A stretch of DNA of 64,000 nt from Candidatus Hydrogenedentota bacterium (GTDB taxonomy: Bacteria; Hydrogenedentota; Hydrogenedentia; Hydrogenedentales; SLHB01), in contig JAKPDK010000184.1 of assembly GCA_029552745.1 (NCBI GenBank), forward strand, positions 62,001 to 126,000. Direction: 5' to 3'. The notes beneath the pieces are model-generated. The model saw nothing but the letters and a program-made list of their open reading frames with translations. It ran no database searches and had not been told where the DNA came from. The first letter of the stretch is position 1. Each line of letters begins with the position of its first letter. Positions 16,891-25,484 of the stretch are shown piece by piece. A program made the position numbers and the translations under genes.

Positions 16891-18783
16891 ATGAAACATA
16901 AACTCCTGTTCGTTTGGGTTGGATTGGTAAGTCTCAGCATGCTGTGTGTTTCTGCCCAAGAACCGACATCTCCTCCAGCAGAGCAGCCGGCGCAGGCGCC
17001 CGCCGAACAACCAGCGCCCGTCCCACCCATAAAATCCCTGACTTTTGGAGTCCCAAACCCCACCGCACCCTTTCACCACATAATAATGATCATCGACGCT
17101 GAAGCTTTGCCGAAAGGGTTGGTTACGCAAGTCGAAGTAGACGGCAAACCTCTTTTCGAGAAATGGGTCAACGACGTCCAATTTCTGAACGTCGGGAAAG
17201 ATCAGCCCATTGCCGCCGGCGTCGGAATAGGAACTGACAAGACCGAAGGGCAAGTGGTAGGAGGACATGACTTTCAAGTGTTGGCGCCGTGCAACTGGGT
17301 CAATGGCTCTTCTCACACCATGCGGGTCGCCATCAAATCCGAGTCCGGCGAGGAACGGGTATTTGAAGGACAAGCTAGCGCACCCGAAAAAGGCGGTTAT
17401 TGGAACCCGGCTTGGCAGCGGTTTATGTCTTTTGTACTTAAAGAGACCGCCGGCATTCCGAGAGAACAGGACCCCGTGACTGTGACATTGGGAGTGTTTG
17501 CCGATGACCTCGCAAATCCCGATGAAGAAATTCGTGTGGTCACGTACGCACCTGATAATCCTAAAGCTCAACCCGATGGATACGTCGTCGTTCCAGCCCA
17601 AGTGATTTCTGTCACCGAGTGGCGCGATGAAAAGATAATGGCTATCGAAGAGCACGACCCCGAAACCAACGAACGAGTTCATCGGTACGACCCAACTAAG
17701 ACTGTGGAACTCGTCTTTCTGGCGGACCTACAACCTTATGAAACACGCGTCTATCAAGTACTCTATGGAAATCCGGCAGCAGAACCAGCACCGCTGGAAA
17801 CCGATCTAGCCGTTACCAAAGGCGAAGGACTAGCCCGAATAGTTAAAAACAAATTCTACGAGTTTGGTCTATCCACCAACAGCGGCATGGTTGAAACGGT
17901 GAAAGTTCTCGGCAACGGCGAACCGGTTCTCCTGGAACACCGAATCGAGACCAACGGGGCTGTTCATTGGAACCCGGGCTGCTACTCCCCGCCAACCCCC
18001 TGGGTCCACGCCAGTGACTGGGAGAATCCCGAATTCGAAGAAATCACGGGACCGATAGTCCACCTCGATCGCCGCTACGCTCCTCTGCCCCACATGACTC
18101 AAGCGGTGGCAAATGTTTCTTATTCGTTTTACGCAGGAAAACCGTACGTTTTGATGTCCACCTTGCTGGATGTGCAAGAAGACCTTTTCGTCAAAGCGCT
18201 GCGTAATATGGAAATCGTCTTCAACCACGCCGTCTTGGACGAATTTGTATGGCAAGATCATGAAGGGCAAATGCACGCCCTTCCAATTGAGACCGCAAAA
18301 AAACACCCCATTCACGCGTTAGAAATCGCGCCAGACACCCCGTGGATGGCATTTATCAGCAGAAAACATAAGGTCGGTTTCGCCAACATCCTTTTGGCAT
18401 ACCAAAACACGAACCGTTTTGGCGCTCCTGTTTCGGAACTCCAGCCTTATATCTATGTGCAAAATGGACCATGGATTTACTGGTCGCGCGGACTCGTGTA
18501 TCCGTTTGGTGGGAAAAACATCAGCCGGATGGTTCGCGTTCGTAAAGGAAGCATGTATTACGAGAAAAACGCATGGGTACCCTTCCGGTTTGCAGAGGGT
18601 GACAATCCGTTTGCAGGTATTCAAAACCTTCAAAAGCAGTTGACCAACCCACCCGAAATCGTCGAATGGGCGCCCCTGGATGACCGCACACCAGCGAAAT
18701 GGGTTATGCTTATTCTAACGATGCCTTTTGATGAAGGAGTGGCTGGAGCTGTGAGCGGTCACAAGGAAGTAAAAAACCAGTGA
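16891..18783 (+). CDS. Large secreted protein of unknown function
   Basis: 630 aa. A signal peptide (KHKLLFVWVGLVSLSMLCVSA) is followed by a Pro/Ala/Glu-rich linker (about 25-50, repeated PAEQPA units), then a beta-rich body of about 570 residues with no motif I recognise. The segment WNPGCYSPPTPWVHASDW and the frequent aromatic beta strands suggest a galactose-mutarotase-like or carbohydrate-processing beta-sandwich protein, as in lyase-type enzymes; this is a weak inference. GGGAGG eight bases upstream supports the start at 16891. The gene stands alone and converges on bioY. Confidence 0.7.
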   Translation: MKHKLLFVWVGLVSLSMLCVSAQEPTSPPAEQPAQAPAEQPAPVPPIKSLTFGVPNPTAPFHHIIMIIDAEALPKGLVTQVEVDGKPLFEKWVNDVQFLNVGKDQPIAAGVGIGTDKTEGQVVGGHDFQVLAPCNWVNGSSHTMRVAIKSESGEERVFEGQASAPEKGGYWNPAWQRFMSFVLKETAGIPREQDPVTVTLGVFADDLANPDEEIRVVTYAPDNPKAQPDGYVVVPAQVISVTEWRDEKIMAIEEHDPETNERVHRYDPTKTVELVFLADLQPYETRVYQVLYGNPAAEPAPLETDLAVTKGEGLARIVKNKFYEFGLSTNSGMVETVKVLGNGEPVLLEHRIETNGAVHWNPGCYSPPTPWVHASDWENPEFEEITGPIVHLDRRYAPLPHMTQAVANVSYSFYAGKPYVLMSTLLDVQEDLFVKALRNMEIVFNHAVLDEFVWQDHEGQMHALPIETAKKHPIHALEIAPDTPWMAFISRKHKVGFANILLAYQNTNRFGAPVSELQPYIYVQNGPWIYWSRGLVYPFGGKNISRMVRVRKGSMYYEKNAWVPFRFAEGDNPFAGIQNLQKQLTNPPEIVEWAPLDDRTPAKWVMLILTMPFDEGVAGAVSGHKEVKNQ

Positions 18784-18823
18784 AGAAACAGTTTGAATCG
18801 GCGCTTAAATAGCGTGGAGAACG

Positions 18824-19336
18824 CTAACCCCTAGAAAAACGGCATGCGAGGCGGTGAGCAATCACCGCCTTTATGATGTCCCCGGGCACAAAAGGCAACA
18901 CGCCCAGAAGTGTGGCATCCAAAAACGAGAGATGTGTCCAAAACATCAACCACGATAAACCGCACCCGTAAATCAAACCTAAAGACAACAACATGCCCAC
19001 GGCACGGTTTTCCAAAGACGACACCACCCACGGCACCATCACAAAAGCTACAATATAACCGAAGGTCGGTCCAAAAGGCACCGCAAACACCGGAGCGCCC
19101 GCCATACCACAAAGCAAATAAATCCCCATGCCCAAAGAGGCTTCTCCTGGAGGCAGCACTGCAGCGGCCAGCAAAACCGCCAAGGTCTGCATCGTCACGG
19201 GCACAGGCGTGAACGGTAACGGAACCTTCACCCACGCAGATAACATCACAAGCCCCGCTACGGCTAATGCCGTTCCGAAGGCATTAAAAAGTTTCGAACG
19301 TGTTGCAATCTCTTGAAAAGTAATTTCTGTATTCAT
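18824..19336 (-). CDS. bioY: BioY, biotin-specific S component of an ECF transporter
   Basis: 170 aa and strongly hydrophobic, with about six membrane helices. The segments AWVKVPLPFTPVPVTMQTLAV and PFGPTFGYIVAFVMVPWVV are diagnostic of BioY, and the C-terminal FVPGDIIKAVIAHRLA carries the conserved Asp/Lys involved in biotin uptake. BioY binds biotin and works alone or with the shared EcfA/A'/T module, which is not nearby. No BirA operator is visible upstream. The start codon sits about eight bases after a -10 box, so the transcript may be leaderless. Confidence 0.92.
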   Translation of the reverse strand: MNTEITFQEIATRSKLFNAFGTALAVAGLVMLSAWVKVPLPFTPVPVTMQTLAVLLAAAVLPPGEASLGMGIYLLCGMAGAPVFAVPFGPTFGYIVAFVMVPWVVSSLENRAVGMLLSLGLIYGCGLSWLMFWTHLSFLDATLLGVLPFVPGDIIKAVIAHRLACRFSRG

Positions 19337-19344
19337 GACGCGAG

Positions 19345-19373
19345 AGTATATCGAAAATGTCCTCCCGGTTCAA
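19345..19373 (-). promoter_or_regulatory. Predicted bioY promoter
   Basis: On the minus strand, TTGAAC (19368-19373), a 17-base spacer and TATACT (19345-19350) form a near-consensus housekeeping promoter. The -10 box ends only eight bases before the bioY ATG at 19336, so transcription would begin at or next to the start codon. Confidence 0.6.
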
Positions 19374-19509
19374 AAGATTCAATGCGATAATCTTCCCAAC
19401 TGCGGACTGCGCCACTCCCCCTGGACGATTTTCCAAAAGACCCTAAACCCGTCTTTTCATTTTGAAATACTTGTACCGCTGCGAAACGACGCGTAAACGG
19501 CAACAACTT

Positions 19510-19815
19510 TCAGGAAGGCGCTGACCCCGTCAAATGTAACTTGTAAGCGGCGCGAAGATGACTCAAAAGCAGACTCTTTGTCCAAACAGAAGACTGCGCC
19601 GCTGCTTCGTCACTGGATAAAGCAGAACGCAGCGCTTCCAACGTCAGATCTTCCGCAAGCCGACGGTCGTTCTTTGCGTAACGCATCGCGACAGCAAACA
19701 TCATATCCATATACGAAACAAACTCGCGCTCCTTATCCGGCGCTAGGATGTAATCTGTGTTTTCAGATGCCTGCAATACCCCGTCTGTCCCTTTCCCCTC
19801 CATGGCTCTATTCAT
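19510..19815 (-). CDS. Small protein resembling an isolated sigma-70 region 2
   Basis: 101 aa. The core MDMMFAVAMRYAKNDRRLAEDLTLEALRSAL follows the pattern of ECF sigma region 2 (hydrophobic-A-R, then AEDL..EA), and WTKSLLLSHLRAAYKLHL follows the later region 2 helix. No region 4 follows, and there is no membrane segment. AAGGAG nine bases before the ATG supports a real gene. It lies 58 bases downstream of the Rrf2 regulator on the same strand and is probably cotranscribed. Whether it binds core RNA polymerase, acts as a decoy or is a decayed sigma factor cannot be decided from the sequence. Confidence 0.55.
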   Translation of the reverse strand: MNRAMEGKGTDGVLQASENTDYILAPDKEREFVSYMDMMFAVAMRYAKNDRRLAEDLTLEALRSALSSDEAAAQSSVWTKSLLLSHLRAAYKLHLTGSAPS

Positions 19816-19873
19816 CCTGCCTCACTCCTTACCACGTTAGCCCTAACTCAGATTTCTAGTACTTCCAAACAAT

Positions 19874-20371
19874 TCAGGCGTGCCCAGAACACGAATGGAC
19901 TCCTGCTTGACACAAACAAATCCGCACCGCGCCCTGTTTGTCCATCGCGTTCGCACCCCGAGCAGCAAATTCCAGAAGATCGCCCAATGTCTTTTGACGA
20001 AGTTCTTCCACCAAACGGCTCTTAAATGGCGCCCAAGCATCATGCAACGGACATGGATTATGACGTCCACACATGGACAATCCCATAGCACACACATCAA
20101 AGGCGTGTTCCCCATCAATCGCCAACACAACATCTAAAAGGCTTATCTCGGAGACAGGGCGTGCAAACTCATAGCCACCTCCGGGACCACGCAACGCCTT
20201 CAAAATTCCGGCTTGTACCAACGATTGAAAAACCTTACGGGTAAACGGCTCGGGAATTTCAGCCAACTCACACAACGCCGCCGCCTGAAATCTCACGGGA
20301 TTGCCAAGTCTCGGCAATTGACACAACGCACGCAACGCATACTCACAAGCTTTGGAATAAAGGTGTAACAT
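19874..20371 (-). CDS. Rrf2-family transcriptional regulator with a cysteine cluster
   Basis: 165 aa. The N-terminal winged helix is typical of Rrf2 (KACEYALRALCQL, AELAEIPEPFTRKVFQSLVQ-like helix, GPGGGYEFARP). A C-x5-C-x5-C motif, CAMGLSMCGRHNPC, matches the IscR/NsrR/RsrR-type arrangement that binds an Fe-S cluster. Such regulators sense iron-sulfur status, NO or redox changes. The ribosome site AGAGG lies eight bases before the ATG. Its promoter contains a GATAA..TTATC dyad over the -10 box, suggesting autoregulation. Extra Cys/His near the C terminus (CLCQAGVHSCSGH) are unusual and may bind metal. Confidence 0.9.
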   Translation of the reverse strand: MLHLYSKACEYALRALCQLPRLGNPVRFQAAALCELAEIPEPFTRKVFQSLVQAGILKALRGPGGGYEFARPVSEISLLDVVLAIDGEHAFDVCAMGLSMCGRHNPCPLHDAWAPFKSRLVEELRQKTLGDLLEFAARGANAMDKQGAVRICLCQAGVHSCSGHA

Positions 20372-20401
20372 AAATTGGACCTCTTTGTCGCCAATATTTT
20401 A

Positions 20402-20436
20402 GATAAGATTATCCACAATTTATACGCATTTGTCAA
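20402..20436 (-). promoter_or_regulatory. rrf2 promoter with overlapping dyad
   Basis: On the minus strand, TTGACA (20431-20436), a 17-base spacer and GATAAT (20408-20413) form a strong promoter about 35 bases before the rrf2 start. The perfect dyad GATAAGATTATC (20402-20413) covers the -10 box, a fitting place for an autorepressor. The upstream remainder of the gap to the tRNA shows nothing else clear. Confidence 0.6.
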
Positions 20437-20693
20437 GTACTTTGTTCCACTTGAAAAAACCCGACAGAAAATTACAGATAAACTATTTCCAATAAAAGAC
20501 TTATGAAATTACCACCGAAAAGATTTGGAGAGAAGACTGACACAACACAGTAGCCCGGCGACCGAAGTTTTCCCCAAGGAGCGAGTCAAAAGAAAGGTTT
20601 TTTGGACGATAGAAGCAGAGAAGATGAAAAAGAGAAGCTTCACACAAGGTAGGAAATCAGGCAAGTTGAAAGTGGACTGCTCACGGCGGTGTA

Positions 20694-20770
20694 TGGCGTA
20701 CCCGGAGGGACTCGAACCCCCAGCCTCTTGGTCCGTAGCCAAGCGCTCTATCCAATTGAGCTACGGGTAC
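20694..20770 (-). tRNA. tRNA-Arg (anticodon ACG)
   Basis: A complete cloverleaf read on the minus strand: acceptor GTACCCG paired with CGGGTAC, D stem GCTC, anticodon stem CTTGG/CCAAG with loop CTACGGA (anticodon ACG), T arm with TTCGAGT, discriminator G and genomically encoded CCA. It lies alone, and its own promoter is predicted just upstream. Confidence 0.95.
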
Positions 20771-20782
20771 GCAACTTCGGAT

Positions 20783-20811
20783 AGTCTATCATGGGCGAAA
20801 CGTTATTTCAA
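20783..20811 (-). promoter_or_regulatory. Predicted tRNA-Arg promoter
   Basis: Minus strand TTGAAA (20806-20811), 17-base spacer, TAGACT (20783-20788). The -10 box ends 12 bases before the mature tRNA 5' end, leaving a short leader for RNase P. Confidence 0.5.
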
Positions 20812-21510
20812 CTTGGTGTATTCGTCCAAAACTTCTGGTTCCAAAGATCCTTTCTGAAACGATAAGGCAATTACTTGTTAAACTCTCTCGAAACAAGGCT
20901 CCAGCGTCTTAGACCTCCCACAAAGACCGGTACGTTTCCGAAGGCGGAACCATGTGCGGGTATAGCCACGGGATGTGACCGCAAGCTGCCCGAGCTCTTT
21001 TATACAGAAGCGCAAGGTCTTACGCCCTACCACGTTCCTAAACCGTTGTCCTCCTTCCTCCCAGGTCCTTCATCTGTCATTGCGAGGAGCGAGTCCCTAA
21101 AGCGACGAAGCAATCCCCTCAACGGCGTAGGGTAAGAGGACTCCGTACAAAGACACGGTTCTCCCCGCATCTTCAAGTGGATTGCCACGTCGTGCCTACG
21201 GCACTCCTCGCAATGACAATACCCAGGCACAAGGCAAGAAGACGTGACATCAACCTAATGTAAATCCAACCTTTTGACATTATTCTGTCTCAGCAGAGGA
21301 TCTTCCCACCAGACTCACCATTGACGCCCGCACATGTCGTTTTGCATTTGGCATTTAAGCAATCCTGGGTGTAGTGTTTTGGTCAGGAAACTTTTCGTAA
21401 AGCCGTTGACTTTACGACGGGCAAAATCATCCAACCGATAAGCTCATGCTCAAAAAAGGGTAAAAGAAACCAACCCACCCTCATTCCGGGATATGCACAT
21501 TCAACAAAGT
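20812..21510. other. Intergenic region holding repeat copy 2
   Basis: About 700 bases between tRNA-Arg and the glycyl radical enzyme gene. Apart from the repeat element at 21075-21218 I see no gene, terminator or promoter with confidence. A short open frame near 20875-21135 reads into the repeat and has no coding signature. Confidence 0.5.
21075..21218 (+). repeat. Intergenic inverted-repeat element, copy 2
   Basis: 144 bp, from TGTCATTGCGAGGAGCG to ACTCCTCGCAATGACA, with perfectly complementary outer ends (TGTCATTGCGAGGAG and its complement). The left arm contains AAAGCGACGAAGCAATCCCC and the right arm ATTGCCACGTCGTGCC. Confidence 0.9.
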
Positions 21511-24417
21511 TTAGGATATGATTTGTTGCGTGCGATTGATGATCATGTCTTGCCAGTCTTTATCCAAGGTGGCGAAGCGCGCTGACCAACCGGCAACTCG
21601 GACGGCAAGGTTCGGATATTTTTCCGGATGACGCTGCGCGTCGAGCAACATGGCGGAATCCACGACATCAACGTGCATGTAGAAGCCGCCGAGACGCACA
21701 AACCCTTTCAATAAACCCACCATCGCCGAAAGCCCTTCCTCACCCTTCACGCTTTGAGGGTGAATCTTTAATTCGATGGTGGCTCCATTCGGCACACGCG
21801 TCAAATCCATTTTGCAATAGGACTTGATGACCGCCGTGGGACCGGAGAAATCGGTACCGGGCGATGGCGAAAAGTTTGTAGCAAGAATCTCGCCTCGATG
21901 ATGACCATCGGGCGAAGCGCCCCGCCCGTCCAGCCTCCAACCTATTTCCCGACCAAACGTACTAATGCCAGGTGGCCGCAGGACACCATTGCGTTCCGGA
22001 ACACGCGCCGCGAGCGCTGTGTAGTCATTGAATAGCCGCTCCATTATCTCATCTGCTTCGTCGTCATCGTTTCCGTAGAACACAAACCGACTCAAAATAA
22101 GCCGCCGCAAGGCTTCTTCACCTTCGTAATCTCTCCGCAAAATGTCCACAAATTCGGAAAGGGTCAGATATTTCTGTTCATAAACCAACTTCTTGATAAC
22201 CAAGAGACTATTGGCGACATTTGCCATACCGCCGGCATGCGGCGCCAAAACATTATAGTGCGCCCCCCGGTAATGATAACCCCTGCCACGTTCGATACAA
22301 TCATCTACAAACATAGACAAAAGCGGCGCAGGAAGGCTTGTGTTCCAAAAGTTATCGGCGCCAGCGTGGAATCCATCCAGGTGTTCTCTCAGACGATCCA
22401 AGAAACGGGCATAGAGCGTCTCGAAGTCGGGAAACTCGGGAGGTGGTTGGGTTGAATCATGTAGCCCAAGCACGCCGTGCAAAAGGGCAAGCATATCAAA
22501 CGGTGCGTAAATAAAAGCCGTCTTGCCTGGTACAAGCACTTCCCAGCATCCGTCGTTTGTGAATCGGCGGGCTTCACGCAGAGAATAGCCGAACTTCACA
22601 AGACCCTCAATTACGGTGTCTTCGTTGTATACGGCTACAATACCGCCCCCGTGGCGCTGCACCTCTGCAATTCGCCGTAGAAGCTTTTCGCCGGTACGCC
22701 GGTTGATACGCACTGCAATAGGAAAGTCACTGATGTGCAGCTCTTCAACGATGTCGAGAACCAGGTAGGTCACCTCATTCGTGACGTCATTACCGTCCTC
22801 ATCCACGCCGCTCAAAATAATATTCTGGTAGAATTGTGCGTCGCCCGTGCCGCCAAAATGATGAGCGCCGGTCCATTCGCAACCTTTGATCCAAAAATGA
22901 GCGAGGATTTCACGTGCCTCATCAAGCGTGATTCGTCCCTCGGCAAGGTCTTTTTTGAGATAAGGACCCAACATCTCATCAATACGGCCGATGCCTGACC
23001 AGTTACCCATTAACCGCTGAAACACATACATGAACCACAGCGATTGCACCGCCTCGTAAAACGTGGAAGGCGGGTTCTCCGGCACGTTACGGAGATTCTC
23101 CATCACCTTCAGATAGGTTTCACGTTCTTCACCCGTTGATCCAGCCGCAAGACGTGCCAACTCTTCCATATGCCGTTTGTGCCAAATAGCAGCAGCGTCC
23201 AAGCAGATCAACATCGACTCCAGAAGGTCTTTTCCTCCCTCCACCAAGACCACAGGAGCCGTATTATTCGTCCCCAATTTCTCTTCAAAAACAGGCCGGC
23301 CGTCGCGGAAGTCTACTTGCCATACACCAAGTAGGTTCTGCGACGAGGATGACGCTTTTGCATTGGGGTCGATGGGCAACACGCCTCTCGACAAGCGAAC
23401 TTCACTGATAGCCCCTTCGCAACCCAAACTCTCCGGGGGATACCCCCCTATGTAAAATAGCCCGGGTGCCTCATCTTGCGTTGGAGAAAGCGTAATATTT
23501 TCGGACGCAACGCACTCTCCGTCCACGTAGAGGCTCAACCGATCAGCGGCAAACGTCATCGCCACGTGATGCCATTTGCCATCCACGATGTTCCGTTTAG
23601 AAACTATCTCACACGGCGAACATGCCGGGACATATGCCGCCAAAAATCCCGTGCCGGCTTGGGTGTACAGTTCCCAATGTCCGCTAGAACTCTTGTTTCG
23701 GTTCAAAACCAGCACATTAACCGGACCGGCAAAATCCACTTTTGCCCAACACTCCACCGTGATGGGAGGCATCGCGTATTCTGGTTGACTCAGCCCCTCC
23801 GCCCACACGCGACCGTCCCCCACGAATCGTACCGCACTAACGACATCTTTCGGACCGGAAATTATGGGCACAAGCGGACTTACCGGCTCGAAATTTCCGC
23901 GCGCTAGCCGTTGCCTTATTTGCTCGCGCAGCCCGCGATATCCCATCTTTAAGACACGGTCAAACCCTATCGTAGTATGGCTGGTACTTGGCACATTGGC
24001 AACCGGCGTAGCATGTCCCGCAGCTTCGCGAAGCGTCGCTGACCCGACGACACGTTCCCCCGGCAGTATACGCAGCGGGGCTTTTTCGGCGACGGCTTTA
24101 CATGCAAATGCATACCGCTTGTCGGCAGAACAACCGAACACCTCGAGCTCATTCAAGGAAAACTCAGCGTTTCGGAGAGCCCGGCCATGTTCTCCTGAAA
24201 GTGCCCGCGCCGCAAGCGCATGCGTCACTTCCGAAAGTCGTCTCGGGGGGCTAGGTCGCCAAACATCACCGAACGGCAACGTACTTTTGGATTCGTGGGA
24301 TTTACCCACTTTAGCCATTAAGACCCCTCCTCCCAACATCGCGGCTGTGGAAGATGAGGTAATGAACTCTCGCCGAGAGAGACTCTTCGATTGCGTGGGG
24401 TGGGTATGCTCTTCCAT
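21511..24417 (-). CDS. Tat-signal glycyl radical enzyme (PFL-like) with inserted LamG/ConA-like domain
   Basis: 968 aa. Residues 1-35 hold a twin-arginine signal (SRREFI at 14-19, then a hydrophobic Ala/Gly stretch). Residues about 50-185 and 395-968 form a pyruvate-formate-lyase-like glycyl radical enzyme: ILPGERVVG near 117-125, catalytic-loop Cys624 in NDGCWEVLVPGKT, and the C-terminal radical loop RVAGWSARF with Gly943, followed by QDMIINRT. Residues about 190-350 are a LamG-type beta-sandwich (VECWAKVDF, KWHHVAMTFAADRLSLYVDG, GAISEVRLSRG) inserted into the fold. AGGAGG seven bases upstream fixes the start at 24417. No radical-SAM activase is adjacent. Export of this oxygen-sensitive class is unexpected: Tat would have to move a folded, perhaps already activated enzyme. 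Substrate unknown; a carbohydrate-linked one is inferred from the LamG domain. Confidence 0.85.
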   Translation of the reverse strand: MEEHTHPTQSKSLSRREFITSSSTAAMLGGGVLMAKVGKSHESKSTLPFGDVWRPSPPRRLSEVTHALAARALSGEHGRALRNAEFSLNELEVFGCSADKRYAFACKAVAEKAPLRILPGERVVGSATLREAAGHATPVANVPSTSHTTIGFDRVLKMGYRGLREQIRQRLARGNFEPVSPLVPIISGPKDVVSAVRFVGDGRVWAEGLSQPEYAMPPITVECWAKVDFAGPVNVLVLNRNKSSSGHWELYTQAGTGFLAAYVPACSPCEIVSKRNIVDGKWHHVAMTFAADRLSLYVDGECVASENITLSPTQDEAPGLFYIGGYPPESLGCEGAISEVRLSRGVLPIDPNAKASSSSQNLLGVWQVDFRDGRPVFEEKLGTNNTAPVVLVEGGKDLLESMLICLDAAAIWHKRHMEELARLAAGSTGEERETYLKVMENLRNVPENPPSTFYEAVQSLWFMYVFQRLMGNWSGIGRIDEMLGPYLKKDLAEGRITLDEAREILAHFWIKGCEWTGAHHFGGTGDAQFYQNIILSGVDEDGNDVTNEVTYLVLDIVEELHISDFPIAVRINRRTGEKLLRRIAEVQRHGGGIVAVYNEDTVIEGLVKFGYSLREARRFTNDGCWEVLVPGKTAFIYAPFDMLALLHGVLGLHDSTQPPPEFPDFETLYARFLDRLREHLDGFHAGADNFWNTSLPAPLLSMFVDDCIERGRGYHYRGAHYNVLAPHAGGMANVANSLLVIKKLVYEQKYLTLSEFVDILRRDYEGEEALRRLILSRFVFYGNDDDEADEIMERLFNDYTALAARVPERNGVLRPPGISTFGREIGWRLDGRGASPDGHHRGEILATNFSPSPGTDFSGPTAVIKSYCKMDLTRVPNGATIELKIHPQSVKGEEGLSAMVGLLKGFVRLGGFYMHVDVVDSAMLLDAQRHPEKYPNLAVRVAGWSARFATLDKDWQDMIINRTQQIIS

Positions 24418-24782
24418 GAACCGTCCTCCTTCTCCGGCTTGGTGGCCGCAAAAGACATGGAACATTTTGTCGTCTCGTGGCTTCATTCTGAGATGCTCTT
24501 TCAAGAAAGTCAAACAAATTCGATGCCTATTGTAGCGACGGACAGGAAATTCCATTTTACCCATCTGCAGTCTTTCCAACACAAGCCAAAGCCAAAAGGT
24601 ATCAACACCAAGAAGAATCCGGTTCACATCCAGCATATCTGTGAATCGCAGCATGCCACATACATGAAGAGATACCAATCGGTAATGTCTAGTTTTCTGC
24701 TTTATTTGTTATTTTTTTACTCGTTTGTGAAAATAGTACACTTGCGTCCTGTGTTACTTAGGAAGAAGGAAATTTTTTATAC
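24418..24782. other. Divergent intergenic region between the glycyl radical enzyme and ubiE/menG
   Basis: 365 bases, AT-rich toward the ubiE side. It must contain promoters for both directions, but no clear consensus pair stands out. No gene is evident. Confidence 0.45.
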
Positions 24783-25478
24783 ATGGAACATGTAGGTGCG
24801 ATAGTACAATTCTTCGAGTCGGTCGCACAACGCTACGATCGTTTGAACCGTTTTTTGTCTTTTTTTTCTGACATTGGATGGCGAAAACGCCTCATCCAGA
24901 CCCTACCCAAAGACCATCATCTCCAATTGTTAGACCTTGCCACCGGCACTGGAGAGGTTTTACTGAGCGCGACGAAGGTCAAAGGGCTAATTGGTAAGAG
25001 CATTGGCGTTGACATCTCCCCAGCCATGTTAAGCCAAGCAAGCCAAAAGACGAGAGAATTAAAAGATCCGCACATAGGATTTGCCTGCGCAGATGGATTG
25101 AATTTGGCGTTCGCAGACCAAAGCTTTGACGCGGTAACGATTGCGTTTGGCATACGCAACATGCCTGATACAAAGAAAGCCCTTGACGAAGTGTACCGGG
25201 TTCTACGTCCCGGCGGGCACCTCGCCATTTTGGAGTTTTCTCTTCCCGAATGCGCGTATGTCCGGTGCCTTTATTTTGTTTATCTTCGCTATGCGGTGCC
25301 TTTTTTGGGAGGCGTTTTTACCGGAAATTGGAAGGCATATCGTTACCTGCAGCAAAGCATCGAAAGATTCCCCTACGGGAATGCTTTCTGCCAGATACTC
25401 GAAGAAAGTGGTTTTCGTAACATAACCGCAAAGTCAGTCGATTGCGGGATAGTGACTATCTACACGGCAAGCAAGTAG
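24783..25478 (+). CDS. ubiE: Demethylmenaquinone methyltransferase
   Basis: 231 aa, normal length for MenG/UbiE. It has FESVAQRYDRLNRFLSFFSD at the N terminus, SAM motif I LLDLATGTGEVLL, GVDISPAML, the family signature FDAVTIAFGIRNMPD and the later YRVLRPGGHLAILEFS. It methylates demethylmenaquinone in the last step of menaquinone synthesis. GAAGGAAA lies upstream of the ATG. menF starts six bases after the stop and menD follows, so menaquinone rather than ubiquinone is the product (symbol menG would also fit). Confidence 0.93.
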   Translation: MEHVGAIVQFFESVAQRYDRLNRFLSFFSDIGWRKRLIQTLPKDHHLQLLDLATGTGEVLLSATKVKGLIGKSIGVDISPAMLSQASQKTRELKDPHIGFACADGLNLAFADQSFDAVTIAFGIRNMPDTKKALDEVYRVLRPGGHLAILEFSLPECAYVRCLYFVYLRYAVPFLGGVFTGNWKAYRYLQQSIERFPYGNAFCQILEESGFRNITAKSVDCGIVTIYTASK

Positions 25479-25484
25479 CAGAAC

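Noticed and set aside
19374-19509. Possible BirA operator controlling bioY
   Set aside because: No TTGTAAACC-type half sites with 15-16 base spacing were found.
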